Source of the DNA: Aliiglaciecola sp. 3_MG-2023
GTDB taxonomy: Bacteria > Pseudomonadota > Gammaproteobacteria > Enterobacterales > Alteromonadaceae
Direction: 5' to 3'
Assembly (NCBI RefSeq): GCF_030548205.1
Contig: NZ_JAUORV010000016.1
Location: forward strand, 81,423 to 145,422
DNA: 64,000 nucleotides
The notes beneath the pieces are model-generated. The model saw only the letters and a program-made list of their open reading frames with translations, was not told the origin of the DNA and ran no database searches. Made by a program: the position numbers and the translations under genes. This document shows, piece after piece, positions 17,748 to 27,714 of the stretch; positions within the stretch are counted from its first letter, which is position 1, and every line of letters begins with the position of its first letter.

Positions 17748-20438
17748 TTAACGTAAATTTTTAAGCAGTAATTTGGCTTCTTCAGAGCCTTTTTCCACAG
17801 CCTTTTTGAGCCAACGCTTAGCCTTTTGAGGATCAGATTTTGTGCCTACTCCATTAATATAGGCTTTGGCTGTGGCTAACATCCCCTCTACCGATCCCCA
17901 TTTGGCGCTTTGTTCATAAAACACTGTAGACAACACCAAATCTTTTTTAAGTCCATTTTCCTGTTCATGCAATTGCGCTAGCCCAAACGCTGCAGCAGAA
18001 TTTTGCATTCCATAGGCAATAATATAATAAGACTCCGACTTTTGCGGATTAACCTCGACCTCCTCACCACTTGCGTATATATAACCTAGTTCAACCAATG
18101 CACTTTGATTGTTGTTTGCCGCACTTTGTTCTAAATATTGCAATCCCTTATCAATGTTTTGCTCCCGACCTTCACCATAAAAATAGCAATAGCCAAGATC
18201 ATATAGAGCACTACTTAAACCGAACTCAACCGCTTTTTCATAGTAATCACAGGCGAGTTGATAGTCGGATTCGCCATGCTCTCCTAGATAATAAATATCA
18301 GCCAAATTTTCCGCCGCAAAACCATTTCGTTGGCTTGCGGCTTTTTGGTACCAATTGATTGCCTCATCGAGGTCCTTTTCTACTCCCTTGCCATAACGTA
18401 AAGAAGTTGCATAGTTGTTTTGCCCCGTTGAATTTCCTCCTCGCGCAGAGAATTGGTAAAAATTAACCGCTCTTTCTAAATCAACGTCTACACCTTCTCC
18501 GTGCTCATACAAATAGCCTAAATTCGCCGCGGCTCGAAAGCTGCCACGATTGACCGCTTGCACGTAATATGCAATGGACTGCTGGAGGTTTTTTTCAACG
18601 AGTTCACCCTCTCGGTATATGATACCCAACTCAAACAAGGCATCTTTATCCCCCAACCTAGCCGCCTGCTTAAAGCGTTGCACACCCTGAGCAATATTTT
18701 TGTGATGATCAATTTCAATGAAGGCTAAACCATATGCACAACTGGCAATTTCTTGAGCGTTGCTTTGGGGATCATCGATAACCTCTTGATAAAATGATGC
18801 CGCCAAATCGTAATTACGCTTTTCTATCTCATCAGCGTATATGTCGCCTAATCTGCAGCCCGCCAACTGAAACCCGGCGTCGAGGGATTTTTCAAAATAA
18901 TCAATGGCTTGAGATAAATCTTGGCCAACGCCTCGACCAAACCGATAAGCAAGACCAAGGTTATACAGGGCGTTAGGCTCCCCTTGTTGCGCCGCTTGCT
19001 GATACCAATAGACTGCTTTTTCTCGATCTTTGCTGAGACCAAAATGCGAAAACGTGTACAAGATCCCATAGTCCAATTGGGCTTTTGCATAACCTTGTTC
19101 AGCCAACTGCTCAATAATTGCCAAACCAGTTTCACTGTCTTGTTGATTGTTCCAGTTTCCGTTCAACAAAATGTGGGCGTAGTCTAATTTTGCCCGTGGA
19201 TATTTCTCCCCTAAACGTTGCAGCAAATAGGTCAGCTTTTGATTAACTAAAGGCGTGATCAGTCCAAATGTTGTGTTGTAGCCATTGATAGCATTACGCC
19301 AATACGAATAATATTCTTCAGGTAAATTAGCTAATAAATAATCAAACGCTTGGGTAAGGTTGGGTTGATTTAAAAACCCATCTAACCATGCATTGGTTGC
19401 TTCTTCAGCCCCTAGGGTCTTAACATTATATTGATATAGATGAGCAGCCTCTTCCATTTCGAAAGGATCTTGGATGGATAACATATATTGTCCAAGTGCT
19501 GCACTGGCATTCAAAAAGCCGTTTTCTGAAAAGGTTAGCAAATCGTCCATTCTAAATTCGAATTCATTGTAATTTTGCTCATGCAAATACGCGTTAGCCA
19601 AGGCAACTGAAGCAACAGCACCTAAATTTTCAGCGTTTTCCAACGATTGAATCACTAACTCAGGATGGTCATTCTTCAGCCAGGTATTAAATTGCCAAAG
19701 AAACGCCGCGATACTTCCTGTTTGGAAACGATTCTCCATTTGTATTTTAGCGAGCTTTTTACTTTTTCCATTTTGTGGGATAAGTAGATTTTGTTGACGG
19801 GCAAAAAATTCAGTGTTTTCCACATAATAGACTGAATATTTTGAGGTTATCCTATCCATTGCGTGCACTTTGAATACAACCTGATTCGCCAAACGAATCA
19901 TTTCCATATCAAACACACTGATACCCATCCAATTAAAGATGATTTGAGCTTCGTAGAGCTCCCGAATCGTGATTGCTTCTTGAGGCGTTTTGCCACTTCC
20001 TGATTGCAACAACAAAGCGGAGATAAGATCAATCTTATGCCTAATCTGCAGAGCTTGCTCTTCGTTTAACGCCTCATCAGCACAATGCAGTGCCATTCGA
20101 TAGGCCATTAAGCTGGTGTTATTTAGGGCCAAAAGCTCATTGATAGCGTGCTGATGTTGGGGGCTACAAAAATCCTCTTCTGGCCAAGAATTTAAACGTT
20201 CCAATTGGGTATTATATGGTGTAATAACCGTATTAACGTCCGCCATAAAAAACTGATTTATTTGCTGTAACCAGTATTTTTTGTCTTCACTCATATTCGC
20301 GGTATCGAAATCAAGTACGATCTTGGGAGCCATAACCTGTGTGGGTTGAGTAGTCGTTGTTGCACATCCTGCCAGTCCTCCACCAATGAGTAAGATGGAA
20401 GATATAACTTGCAAAAAAAACACCCAAGGCTGTTTCAT
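17748..20438 (-). CDS. Large Sel1-like-repeat outer-membrane-type lipoprotein
   Basis: The 896-residue protein begins with a signal peptide and lipobox (GGLAGC, Cys at about residue 25), so it is probably a lipoprotein. From about residue 420 onward it is an array of Sel1/TPR-like helical repeats of 35-38 residues with the typical A-x-x-x-L-G-x-x-Y-x-x-G pattern (for example ALYNLGLAYRFGRGV, ALFELGIIYREGEL). The N-terminal 400 residues are predicted helical with no recognised domain. Such arrays mediate protein binding. It ends 20 bp upstream of xerD and starts 1 bp after djlA. Its partner and role are not known. Confidence 0.8.
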   Translation of the reverse strand: MKQPWVFFLQVISSILLIGGGLAGCATTTTQPTQVMAPKIVLDFDTANMSEDKKYWLQQINQFFMADVNTVITPYNTQLERLNSWPEEDFCSPQHQHAINELLALNNTSLMAYRMALHCADEALNEEQALQIRHKIDLISALLLQSGSGKTPQEAITIRELYEAQIIFNWMGISVFDMEMIRLANQVVFKVHAMDRITSKYSVYYVENTEFFARQQNLLIPQNGKSKKLAKIQMENRFQTGSIAAFLWQFNTWLKNDHPELVIQSLENAENLGAVASVALANAYLHEQNYNEFEFRMDDLLTFSENGFLNASAALGQYMLSIQDPFEMEEAAHLYQYNVKTLGAEEATNAWLDGFLNQPNLTQAFDYLLANLPEEYYSYWRNAINGYNTTFGLITPLVNQKLTYLLQRLGEKYPRAKLDYAHILLNGNWNNQQDSETGLAIIEQLAEQGYAKAQLDYGILYTFSHFGLSKDREKAVYWYQQAAQQGEPNALYNLGLAYRFGRGVGQDLSQAIDYFEKSLDAGFQLAGCRLGDIYADEIEKRNYDLAASFYQEVIDDPQSNAQEIASCAYGLAFIEIDHHKNIAQGVQRFKQAARLGDKDALFELGIIYREGELVEKNLQQSIAYYVQAVNRGSFRAAANLGYLYEHGEGVDVDLERAVNFYQFSARGGNSTGQNNYATSLRYGKGVEKDLDEAINWYQKAASQRNGFAAENLADIYYLGEHGESDYQLACDYYEKAVEFGLSSALYDLGYCYFYGEGREQNIDKGLQYLEQSAANNNQSALVELGYIYASGEEVEVNPQKSESYYIIAYGMQNSAAAFGLAQLHEQENGLKKDLVLSTVFYEQSAKWGSVEGMLATAKAYINGVGTKSDPQKAKRWLKKAVEKGSEEAKLLLKNLR

Positions 20439-20439
20439 A

Positions 20440-21288
20440 TCATTTGAACCCTTTGACTTGTTTAATCAAATCATAAGCCGATTGTATATCCTGGGCCTTA
20501 TTTTTTGCTATTTCAATAGCTTGTTTCGGTAGGCCTTTAGACACCAGTTTATCAGGGTGATATTCGGTCATCAGTTTGCGATACGCCTTTTTGATCGTCC
20601 GTCCGTCGTCGTTTTCATTCACCCCTAATATTTTATAAGCATCCGCTAACGATTGTTGTTGGGAATAATGAGGTTGCTGAGAATGAGTGCGACCACGGCT
20701 ACCGCCTGCTTGCCCCGTACGGAAACGTATTTCCGCTTCATACATGGAAAGTAAATACAGAAACTCATGCTCTTTAAAACCTAAATGACGGGCTGCACTT
20801 TCCAATACATGCTGTTCTTTTTTATCTAATTTGCCATCCACAAAGGCCGCTTGAATGAGAATCTCTAAGAAGACTTGTAAGACATCTCGGCGACCATGAC
20901 AAGACGCTTTAAACTCGCGCAACACCTCTTCCACTGGAAAGTCATTTGCTTTACCTTCACGAAAAGCTTGTTGCGCTTCCTTGCGAGTATCCCCTTGTAG
21001 ATTCATTTGATCCATCAGGGCCGTGGCCATGCGAATTTCAGAATCCGTCACTTGGCCATCAGCTTTAGCGATGTGCCCCATAAGGGAAAATAACGCATGA
21101 AAAAATATCGCTTGGGATTTCAGTTCATCTTGACTGGTAAAAAACCGACTGAAGCCTCCCATCTGATTGAAATCGCGACTGTATCCCTTATCAAAAAAGT
21201 GGCCTATGATATATCCAATTAGTGCTCCTATCGGGCCTCGGAACATAAACCCAAAGACAGTTCCTAACACTCTTCCCCAAATCGGCAT
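20440..21288 (-). CDS. djlA: Membrane-anchored DnaJ-like co-chaperone DjlA
   Basis: DjlA is a type III membrane J-protein that stimulates DnaK. The 282-residue protein has a Gly-rich N-terminal membrane segment (about residues 6-30), a TerB/DjlA helical domain in the middle, and a C-terminal J domain with the HPD motif in MTEYHPDKLVSKG. The order matches E. coli DjlA. It lies directly after murU (2-bp gap) and before the Sel1 protein (1-bp gap), so these genes are probably one operon with amgK. Confidence 0.93.
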   Translation of the reverse strand: MPIWGRVLGTVFGFMFRGPIGALIGYIIGHFFDKGYSRDFNQMGGFSRFFTSQDELKSQAIFFHALFSLMGHIAKADGQVTDSEIRMATALMDQMNLQGDTRKEAQQAFREGKANDFPVEEVLREFKASCHGRRDVLQVFLEILIQAAFVDGKLDKKEQHVLESAARHLGFKEHEFLYLLSMYEAEIRFRTGQAGGSRGRTHSQQPHYSQQQSLADAYKILGVNENDDGRTIKKAYRKLMTEYHPDKLVSKGLPKQAIEIAKNKAQDIQSAYDLIKQVKGFK

Positions 21289-21290
21289 TA

Positions 21291-21968
21291 TTACCCTTCC
21301 ATATTATTAATTTGTGCTAAACGTTGTGGTGTACCTATATCAAACCAAATACCAGAATGATGCTGACCTGAAAGTTGGCCTTTATCTGCTAAGTCAAAAA
21401 GAAGCGGGGCCAATGATGATTTACGCCCTTCAAGGTTAGCGAATAAATTCACATCATAAACAGCTATTCCGCTAAAAGTGAATTGTTTTGGTGACTGACG
21501 CACAACGGTGTTTTCATTTAAACTAAAGTCGCCCTTTACGTTATGTGGGGGGTTATCGACTAAAACCAAATGGCCTTTGCTGCCATTTAACCCATCGGGT
21601 AGACAACTAAACTCAAAATCAGAGTAAACATCCCCATTTATCACTGCAAAGTAACGCTGTTCACGCAAACAGGCTTTAATGATTGGCAATGCGTTGATTA
21701 TTCCACCGGCAGTTTCCAGTGCGTCAGTTTCTGCTGAGTAATGAATATGCAGATTGTAACGCTCGCCACTGCCTAGATAGTGTTCAATTTGCTCACCCAA
21801 CCAGGCATGATTGATGACCACATGCTCAAAGCCAGCAGCGGCTAACTTTTCCAAGTGAAGTTCGATTAACGCTTTCCCTCTAACCTTTAACAAAGGTTTA
21901 GGAGTCGTATCCGTAAGCGGCCGCATTCGCTCACCTCTGCCCGCAGCCAAAATCATCGCGACTTTCAC
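21291..21968 (-). CDS. murU: N-acetylmuramate-1-phosphate uridylyltransferase MurU
   Basis: MurU makes UDP-MurNAc from MurNAc-1-phosphate in the recycling route that bypasses de novo MurNAc synthesis. The 225-residue nucleotidyltransferase has the N-terminal AMILAAGRGERMRPLT signature and the TPKPLL motif. The metal-binding INGDVYSD and a C-terminal FDIGTPQRLAQ segment are also seen. It starts with GTG overlapping the amgK stop (GTGA, 4 bp). A generic sugar-phosphate nucleotidyltransferase is possible from sequence, but pairing with amgK makes MurU the best call. Confidence 0.88.
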   Translation of the reverse strand: MKVAMILAAGRGERMRPLTDTTPKPLLKVRGKALIELHLEKLAAAGFEHVVINHAWLGEQIEHYLGSGERYNLHIHYSAETDALETAGGIINALPIIKACLREQRYFAVINGDVYSDFEFSCLPDGLNGSKGHLVLVDNPPHNVKGDFSLNENTVVRQSPKQFTFSGIAVYDVNLFANLEGRKSSLAPLLFDLADKGQLSGQHHSGIWFDIGTPQRLAQINNMEG

Positions 21969-22966
21969 TTAGATAACTCCAATAATTTAGGTTTAATTGT
22001 GTTTTCTATTAGTGCAACCAGGTCTGTTAACTCTGCATACTGGCTCCCCACCTCGAGAATATATTCTAAGGTTCGTGGAATATGCGTTAAATAGTCATTT
22101 TTGCCATCGCGGTGGAAAAGTCGACAAAAAATTCCACTCGCTTTAAGGTGTCGTTGTAAGCCTGTAAGATCAAACCAACGGGAGAAATCTTGCCATTGAT
22201 ATTGCCCATAAAAACGCTGGTGAAACTCACGTAGTAAAGAATCGACTAATTCCCTGGGCCATTTTTGATAGCAATCTCTTAATAACGATACCGCATCATA
22301 AGTAATAGGGCCAATCACCGCATCTTGAAAATCAATCACGCCAATATCGCCATTGTCCAATAACATCAAATTACGACTATGGAAATCTCTATGCACCCCT
22401 ACTTGCGGTTGAGATTTAAATGTTTGATGCAAAAATTCATAGCATTTATCCACTGTATCCTGTTGGTTTTTTGTTAGCTTGATGTTTAAATGCACCTCAA
22501 TTAACCAGTGGGTAAAAATGTACTTTTCTTTTCCTAGCAACTCGTTATCGTACAAAGGTAAAGGTTGGCCGTTGGTCACCGTACAGGATTGAATTGCAGG
22601 AATTTGATTAAGTGCTTGAGTATATAGTGGATGCATCGAATCCAAATTTAATCCTTGGCTGAATTGCATATCGCCAAAGTCTTGTAAGCAATAGAAACCG
22701 CGTTTGGGATCATGCGCTAGCACTTTGGGCACTATAACTTGATGTTGGAAATAGGCATTGGCAAGATTGACAAATTTTGAGCTATCTTCGAATTCTGGTG
22801 GAGCATCTACCGCAATAATTGAGGTATGACTGACTTCATCCCAAAATCGAAAATAGCGACGAAAACTTGCATCACCAAAAATCATTTCTATGTTCTGGCA
22901 TTTAAACGCGGTGGAAGAATTTATCCATTCTAACAATGCCTGCTTAATTTGCACTATTTGTGTCAC
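21965..22966 (-). CDS. amgK: N-acetylmuramate/N-acetylglucosamine anomeric kinase AmgK
   Basis: AmgK phosphorylates MurNAc (and GlcNAc) at the anomeric carbon in cell-wall recycling. The 333-residue protein has the aminoglycoside-phosphotransferase fold: a nucleotide-binding N-lobe, catalytic loop GVHRDFHSRNLMLL and metal-binding VIDFQDAVIGPITYD. It starts with GTG behind a GAGGT ribosome binding site. It is the first gene of the unit amgK-murU-djlA and is divergent from lptD across 177 bp, an arrangement also seen in pseudomonads. Together with ampD it implies the anabolic MurNAc salvage route. Confidence 0.9.
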   Translation of the reverse strand: MTQIVQIKQALLEWINSSTAFKCQNIEMIFGDASFRRYFRFWDEVSHTSIIAVDAPPEFEDSSKFVNLANAYFQHQVIVPKVLAHDPKRGFYCLQDFGDMQFSQGLNLDSMHPLYTQALNQIPAIQSCTVTNGQPLPLYDNELLGKEKYIFTHWLIEVHLNIKLTKNQQDTVDKCYEFLHQTFKSQPQVGVHRDFHSRNLMLLDNGDIGVIDFQDAVIGPITYDAVSLLRDCYQKWPRELVDSLLREFHQRFYGQYQWQDFSRWFDLTGLQRHLKASGIFCRLFHRDGKNDYLTHIPRTLEYILEVGSQYAELTDLVALIENTIKPKLLELSK

Positions 22967-23049
22967 GTTTTACCTCATATTTGTGGTATAAATATAGCCA
23001 ATGCGAAAGCATAATAGATCAAAGGAAATCCATTGTGGTGTATTTTTTG

Positions 23050-23077
23050 GGAAGTTTATTAGTAAATCGTGTTCAAG
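23050..23077 (+). promoter_or_regulatory. Possible sigma-E-type promoter upstream of lptD
   Basis: GGAAGTT (23050-23056) is separated by 15 bases from GTTCAA-like DNA (23071-23076), resembling the sigma-E consensus GGAACTT / GTCAAA. In E. coli lptD is sigma-E dependent. The -35 differs by one base and the -10 is weak, so this is tentative. Confidence 0.3.
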
Positions 23078-23143
23078 TACTTAAAATTTACACTTTTAAT
23101 GTCGATTATCGACCTCTACATGGCAATTTAACTTAGACCCTGT

Positions 23144-25366
23144 ATGCAAATTAACCATATCACTTCTATCCTCCTAACATGCACCGTTGGGAGTGTTGCA
23201 GCTCAAGTACAGCCAATATCTTCTTGTAAAGTTAATACACAAGAGTTTATTGCTGACCAATCTATTTTAGCCGATCAAATTAGAGTCAAAGCCAACCGCG
23301 CTGAAATTAAACAAAACCGGTATGCAACATTCGAGGGCGATATCGTCATTGATAACGAAAAAGCCCGTATTCTGGCCGACAATGCAACCATAGACAAAGA
23401 TAATACAGAATTAAAGGCCTCTGGGGATGTGAGTTATAACGACAATTTAATGGTCGTGCAAAGCAGCGATGTTCGGTTAAACACAACCTCGGGTCAATTG
23501 TCCATGAATAACACCGAATATCACTTACGCCAATTCGGAGGCAGAGGTGCCGCCGGGGTAATCGATATTGATGAGCAAGTGGGAATTGAGTTAACTGATG
23601 TCAGCTACACAACCTGCCCGGAAGGTGATGAAGATTGGAAAATAAATGCTAGCAGCATCAAAATTGAAGAAGATGCTTTGTGGGGAGAAGCGATTAACAC
23701 TGTCTTTTACTTGAAAGACATTCCTGTTTTTTATCTACCCTATTTTGTTTTTCCGGTGTCGGACCAACGACAAACCGGATTATTATTTCCAGAGATCACC
23801 ACCTCTAGCACAACGGGATTAGATTACGAACAACCGTTCTACTGGAATATTGCGGAAAATTACGACGCTACCTTTTCACCTCGGGTCATGACTGACCTTG
23901 GGGTAATGTTAAAAACCGAATTTCGCTATCTAACTGAGCAAAGTACTGGACAAGTCAATATCGAATATTTGGATGATGATAAAAGTACCGGTGATAGTGA
24001 TGCCAGATACTTTTATCGACTGTTGAATTCCACCAGCATCGGAAACAATTGGCACTTAAACATTGATTACAATGCGTTGAGTGACGATAACTATATTGTG
24101 GACTTTGGCTCAGATTTTTATAATCGAGCAGACACCCACTTATACCAAACAATGGCCCTGAATTATTACAGCGATAAGTTAGATTTCTCCCTTCACGTGA
24201 GAGATTTTGAAATTATTGGTGATCATCCAACCAATTATCGCGCACTACCTGAGCTAAAACTGAATTATCAAACGGATATGTTTGCTGGATTAGAATTTCG
24301 AATTAATTCAGAACTTGCTTATTTTGAAAATAAGCAGTCAGACTTACCCAAAGCAACGCGATTACATTTAGCTCCAAGCGTCGCCTTGCCTTTGCAGGCC
24401 CATTGGGGGGAGTTTTTAGCAGAAGCCACTTTATTGAATACCTATTATCGTCAAGATAACATTGAAGGAACTGAGCTGGCAAAGCGCACTAATCGCTCTT
24501 TGACCCAAGGTCGGGTTTATGGCGCTTTACATTTCGAAAAGGATATTGAGTGGTTCGATAACGAATTAAGACAAACCTTAGAACCTAAAATTCAATACTT
24601 ATATACCAGTTACGAAGACCAGAATGATATAGGGCTTTATGATACAACTCGCCTTTTAAATGACTTTAATGGGTTATTTCGTGGACAGGAATTTACTGGC
24701 CTAGACCGAATTAGTGATAACAATCAGGTGACCGTGGGGTTAACAACAAGAATATTAGATGAAAATAGTCGGGAACAATTTGCCCTTAGTTTAGGTCAAA
24801 TTTTCTATCTCAAAGAGAACCGTGTAGTCGCAGCCAGTAAAGATGAAGATCAATCTGCCCTAGCTTCTGAATTAGATTGGAAAATAGGCAGTAAATGGTT
24901 TGCCCATTCAGAAATACAGATTGCCACTAAAACTGATAAAGTAGAGCGCAGCAGTATTTCATTGGAATATCAATTAAGTGAAGATAAAATATTTCAGTTG
25001 AATCACAGATTTGTGCGTAATTTATCCGGCGAAAAAATCGATCAAATGGGTGTGACGGCAAGTTGGCCATTGGCTAAAAATTGGCACTGGGTAGGTAGAT
25101 GGTATAAAGATTTGAACACCCAACGTACCATTGAAACCTATACCGGTATTCAGTACGAGTCATGTTGTTGGGCAGTCAGCATTGTTGGCCAGCGATACTT
25201 AAGCAACCGGTTTGATGACAGTGGAATACAAGATACACAGGAATTTGAGACCAGTGTTAATTTGAAATTTAGCTTTAAATTTACCGGTGGCGAAGCTAGC
25301 TCGAGTCGCCGAGATATGCTCGAAGATGGTCTTTTTGGTTATCGCCAATCTTACCTGATAAATTAA
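23144..25366 (+). CDS. lptD: LPS-assembly outer-membrane protein LptD
   Basis: LptD is the outer-membrane beta-barrel that, with LptE, inserts LPS into the outer leaflet. The 740-residue protein has a short signal peptide (cut near AA-Q21), an OstA beta-jellyroll domain (about residues 45-160), and a large C-terminal barrel. The four cysteines expected for the essential disulfide switch are present: C28, the Cys of SYTTCPEG, and the adjacent pair in ESCCWAV. No clear ribosome binding site precedes the ATG. It heads the plus-strand run lptD-surA-pdxA-rsmA-apaG-apaH. Confidence 0.97.
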   Translation: MQINHITSILLTCTVGSVAAQVQPISSCKVNTQEFIADQSILADQIRVKANRAEIKQNRYATFEGDIVIDNEKARILADNATIDKDNTELKASGDVSYNDNLMVVQSSDVRLNTTSGQLSMNNTEYHLRQFGGRGAAGVIDIDEQVGIELTDVSYTTCPEGDEDWKINASSIKIEEDALWGEAINTVFYLKDIPVFYLPYFVFPVSDQRQTGLLFPEITTSSTTGLDYEQPFYWNIAENYDATFSPRVMTDLGVMLKTEFRYLTEQSTGQVNIEYLDDDKSTGDSDARYFYRLLNSTSIGNNWHLNIDYNALSDDNYIVDFGSDFYNRADTHLYQTMALNYYSDKLDFSLHVRDFEIIGDHPTNYRALPELKLNYQTDMFAGLEFRINSELAYFENKQSDLPKATRLHLAPSVALPLQAHWGEFLAEATLLNTYYRQDNIEGTELAKRTNRSLTQGRVYGALHFEKDIEWFDNELRQTLEPKIQYLYTSYEDQNDIGLYDTTRLLNDFNGLFRGQEFTGLDRISDNNQVTVGLTTRILDENSREQFALSLGQIFYLKENRVVAASKDEDQSALASELDWKIGSKWFAHSEIQIATKTDKVERSSISLEYQLSEDKIFQLNHRFVRNLSGEKIDQMGVTASWPLAKNWHWVGRWYKDLNTQRTIETYTGIQYESCCWAVSIVGQRYLSNRFDDSGIQDTQEFETSVNLKFSFKFTGGEASSSRRDMLEDGLFGYRQSYLIN

Positions 25367-25427
25367 TAACAGATATAATGTCCAAATTGCGGACATTTTC
25401 ACAACGTTTTGAGTAAAAGTAATAAAC

Positions 25428-26729
25428 ATGAAATTATTAGTCGTCGTTATAGCTTTAACCACACTTCTTAGCTTTCAAAGTGTGGCACAACAGGTTTCAC
25501 TAGATAAAGTAGCCGTTATTGTTGATCAAGGAGTCATTTTAGAAAGTGAAATAGATGCTTTGGTTGGACAGGTGAAGCGCAATGCAGAAACCAACAATCA
25601 AACTCTACCTTCAGATCGCGCCCTGCGCACCCAAGCCATTGAAAAATTAGTCACAGATAATTTGCAAACCCAAATGGCTGAAAAAATGGGGATACAAATA
25701 AGCGATCCTCAGCTCGATCAAACCATCGCGGGGATTGCAGCGAATAATAATTTATCAATGGATCAATTCAGAGCCGCCATTGCCAAAGATGGGATTCCTT
25801 TTGAAGTCTACCGTGAAGACATTCGTAAAGAGTTGATCACCCAAGAAGTGCGACGTGCAAACGTACGTAGAAGAGTTTATATCACACCGCAAGAAATTGA
25901 GAACTTAGTGAAGTTAATTGATGAGCAAGGTGCGGAGCAAGCGGAATACAACTTGGGACATATATTAATTGGCTTTCCTCCCCAGCCTACAGATGAAGAT
26001 ATTGCCAAAGCGAAATCAACCGCAGATAAAGTATTAGAACTACTCAACAGTGGTTCTGATTTCACACGAATTGCAATCGCTTCATCGTCGGGTTCTAAGG
26101 CGCTAGAGGGCGGTGATTTAGGTTGGATGAATATCAACTCCATGCCCACTCTTTTTGCAGAAGCCGTGCAAGATAAAGGCAAAGATGAAATTGTTGGGCC
26201 GATTCGAAGTGGAGCTGGATTTCATATTTTAAAAGTGAAAGATTTACGTGGTATCGAAGTTGTAAAAGTACAAGAAGTAAATGCCAGACATATACTGATT
26301 AAACCTTCGGTAATATTAAGTGATGAAAAAGCCAAGGAAAAACTAGAAGAATTCCGTAAACAAATTATTGACGGCGAAGCGACTTTTGAAGACCTTGCGA
26401 AAGAGCACTCTGCCGACCCGGGTTCGGCAATTAAAGGGGGCGAATTAGGCTGGAATGACCCTAATATCTATGTACCCGCGTTTAAAGATGCCTTAAGTAA
26501 ATTAGAAAAGGATGAAATTGGTCAACCGTTTCGCTCTTCACATGGCTGGCACTTAGTGCAGCTGATCGATAAGCGAGTTGATGATGCCACCGACAAGCGC
26601 AAAGAAGACAAAGCTTATCAGCTTATTTTTAATCGTAAATTTACTGAAGAAACCGATGCTTGGTTGAGAGAGATGCGCGATGCTGCTTATATCGAAGTGT
26701 TAGAGACCTCATCTGAATTAGGAAGTTAA
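25428..26729 (+). CDS. surA: Periplasmic outer-membrane-protein chaperone and peptidyl-prolyl isomerase SurA
   Basis: SurA escorts unfolded outer-membrane proteins, including LptD, across the periplasm. The 433-residue protein has a signal peptide (cut near VAQQ), an N-terminal SurA chaperone domain (about residues 25-165), two PpiC parvulin domains (about residues 170-270 and 285-380), and a C-terminal helix that completes the chaperone module. It is 61 bp after lptD, the conserved arrangement. Confidence 0.96.
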   Translation: MKLLVVVIALTTLLSFQSVAQQVSLDKVAVIVDQGVILESEIDALVGQVKRNAETNNQTLPSDRALRTQAIEKLVTDNLQTQMAEKMGIQISDPQLDQTIAGIAANNNLSMDQFRAAIAKDGIPFEVYREDIRKELITQEVRRANVRRRVYITPQEIENLVKLIDEQGAEQAEYNLGHILIGFPPQPTDEDIAKAKSTADKVLELLNSGSDFTRIAIASSSGSKALEGGDLGWMNINSMPTLFAEAVQDKGKDEIVGPIRSGAGFHILKVKDLRGIEVVKVQEVNARHILIKPSVILSDEKAKEKLEEFRKQIIDGEATFEDLAKEHSADPGSAIKGGELGWNDPNIYVPAFKDALSKLEKDEIGQPFRSSHGWHLVQLIDKRVDDATDKRKEDKAYQLIFNRKFTEETDAWLREMRDAAYIEVLETSSELGS

Positions 26730-26733
26730 ATAA

Positions 26734-27714
26734 TTGCCCTTTAAAATAGCCATCACGCCAGGAGAACCCGCGGGAGTTGGTCCTGACCTTATTATTCAGC
26801 TAGCACAAAAAAAGTGGGACGCTCAATTAGTCGTATTTGCTGACCGGAACATGTTAACTGAACGAGCAGCAATGCTTGATCTGCCTTTGACGTTGCTTGA
26901 TTATGAAAATGGTGTTGCCCAGGTGCAAGGGCCAGGGCAACTATACATCATTGATATTCCGACAAAAGTAAAAGTCGTTGCTGGTCAACTCGATGCTAAA
27001 AACGGCTTATATGTTGTGGAGACCTTACGCCAGGCCTGCGCCAAAAACATGAATCAAGAGTTTGACGCGGTTGTCACAGGTCCGGTGAATAAAGGCATTA
27101 TTAACGAGGCTGGTATTTCCTTCAGTGGGCATACCGAGTATTTTGCCAGCCAATCAAACACCCAAGACGTGGTTATGATGTTATCCACAGAAGGCTTGCG
27201 AGTTGTATTAGCCACTACTCATATCCCGTTAGCTTATGTGGCAAAGGCGATAACCCGTGAAAGGTTACATAAAGTGTTGCACATTGTGCATACCGATATG
27301 AAGCTTAAATTTGGCATACCCACGCCGCATATTTTTGTATGTGGTCTAAACCCCCATGCAGGTGAAGATGGACATTTAGGGCGCGAAGAAATCGATATAA
27401 TTATACCTGCATTAGATGAGTTACGTGAGCAAGGGCTGAAGATAACGGGTCCTTTACCAGCAGACACTATGTTTCAAGAAAAGTATATGCAGCAAGCTGA
27501 CGTTATTCTGACCATGTTCCATGACCAAGGGTTGCCAGTGTTAAAATACAAAGGCTTTGGTAAGTCGGTTAATACCACCTTAGGCCTACCCTTTATTCGT
27601 ACATCAGTTGACCATGGAACGGCATTAGATTTGGCTGGAAAAGGCGAAGCCAATCCAGGAAGCTTCGAATGTGCCATCAATGACGCCCTAAAATTGGCAG
27701 TAAAACGTATATGA
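26734..27714 (+). CDS. pdxA: 4-hydroxythreonine-4-phosphate dehydrogenase PdxA (TTG start)
   Basis: PdxA oxidises 4-phosphohydroxy-L-threonine in pyridoxal 5'-phosphate synthesis. The 326-residue protein begins [18 protein letters not shown], the family signature. Metal-ligand segments are [20 protein letters not shown] and [12 protein letters not shown]. The start is TTG: an in-frame TAA lies immediately upstream (26731-26733), and a GGAAG ribosome binding site is about 9 bases before it. No ATG is available near the conserved N-terminus. It overlaps rsmA by 4 bp. Confidence 0.95.
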   Translation: MPFKIAITPGEPAGVGPDLIIQLAQKKWDAQLVVFADRNMLTERAAMLDLPLTLLDYENGVAQVQGPGQLYIIDIPTKVKVVAGQLDAKNGLYVVETLRQACAKNMNQEFDAVVTGPVNKGIINEAGISFSGHTEYFASQSNTQDVVMMLSTEGLRVVLATTHIPLAYVAKAITRERLHKVLHIVHTDMKLKFGIPTPHIFVCGLNPHAGEDGHLGREEIDIIIPALDELREQGLKITGPLPADTMFQEKYMQQADVILTMFHDQGLPVLKYKGFGKSVNTTLGLPFIRTSVDHGTALDLAGKGEANPGSFECAINDALKLAVKRI

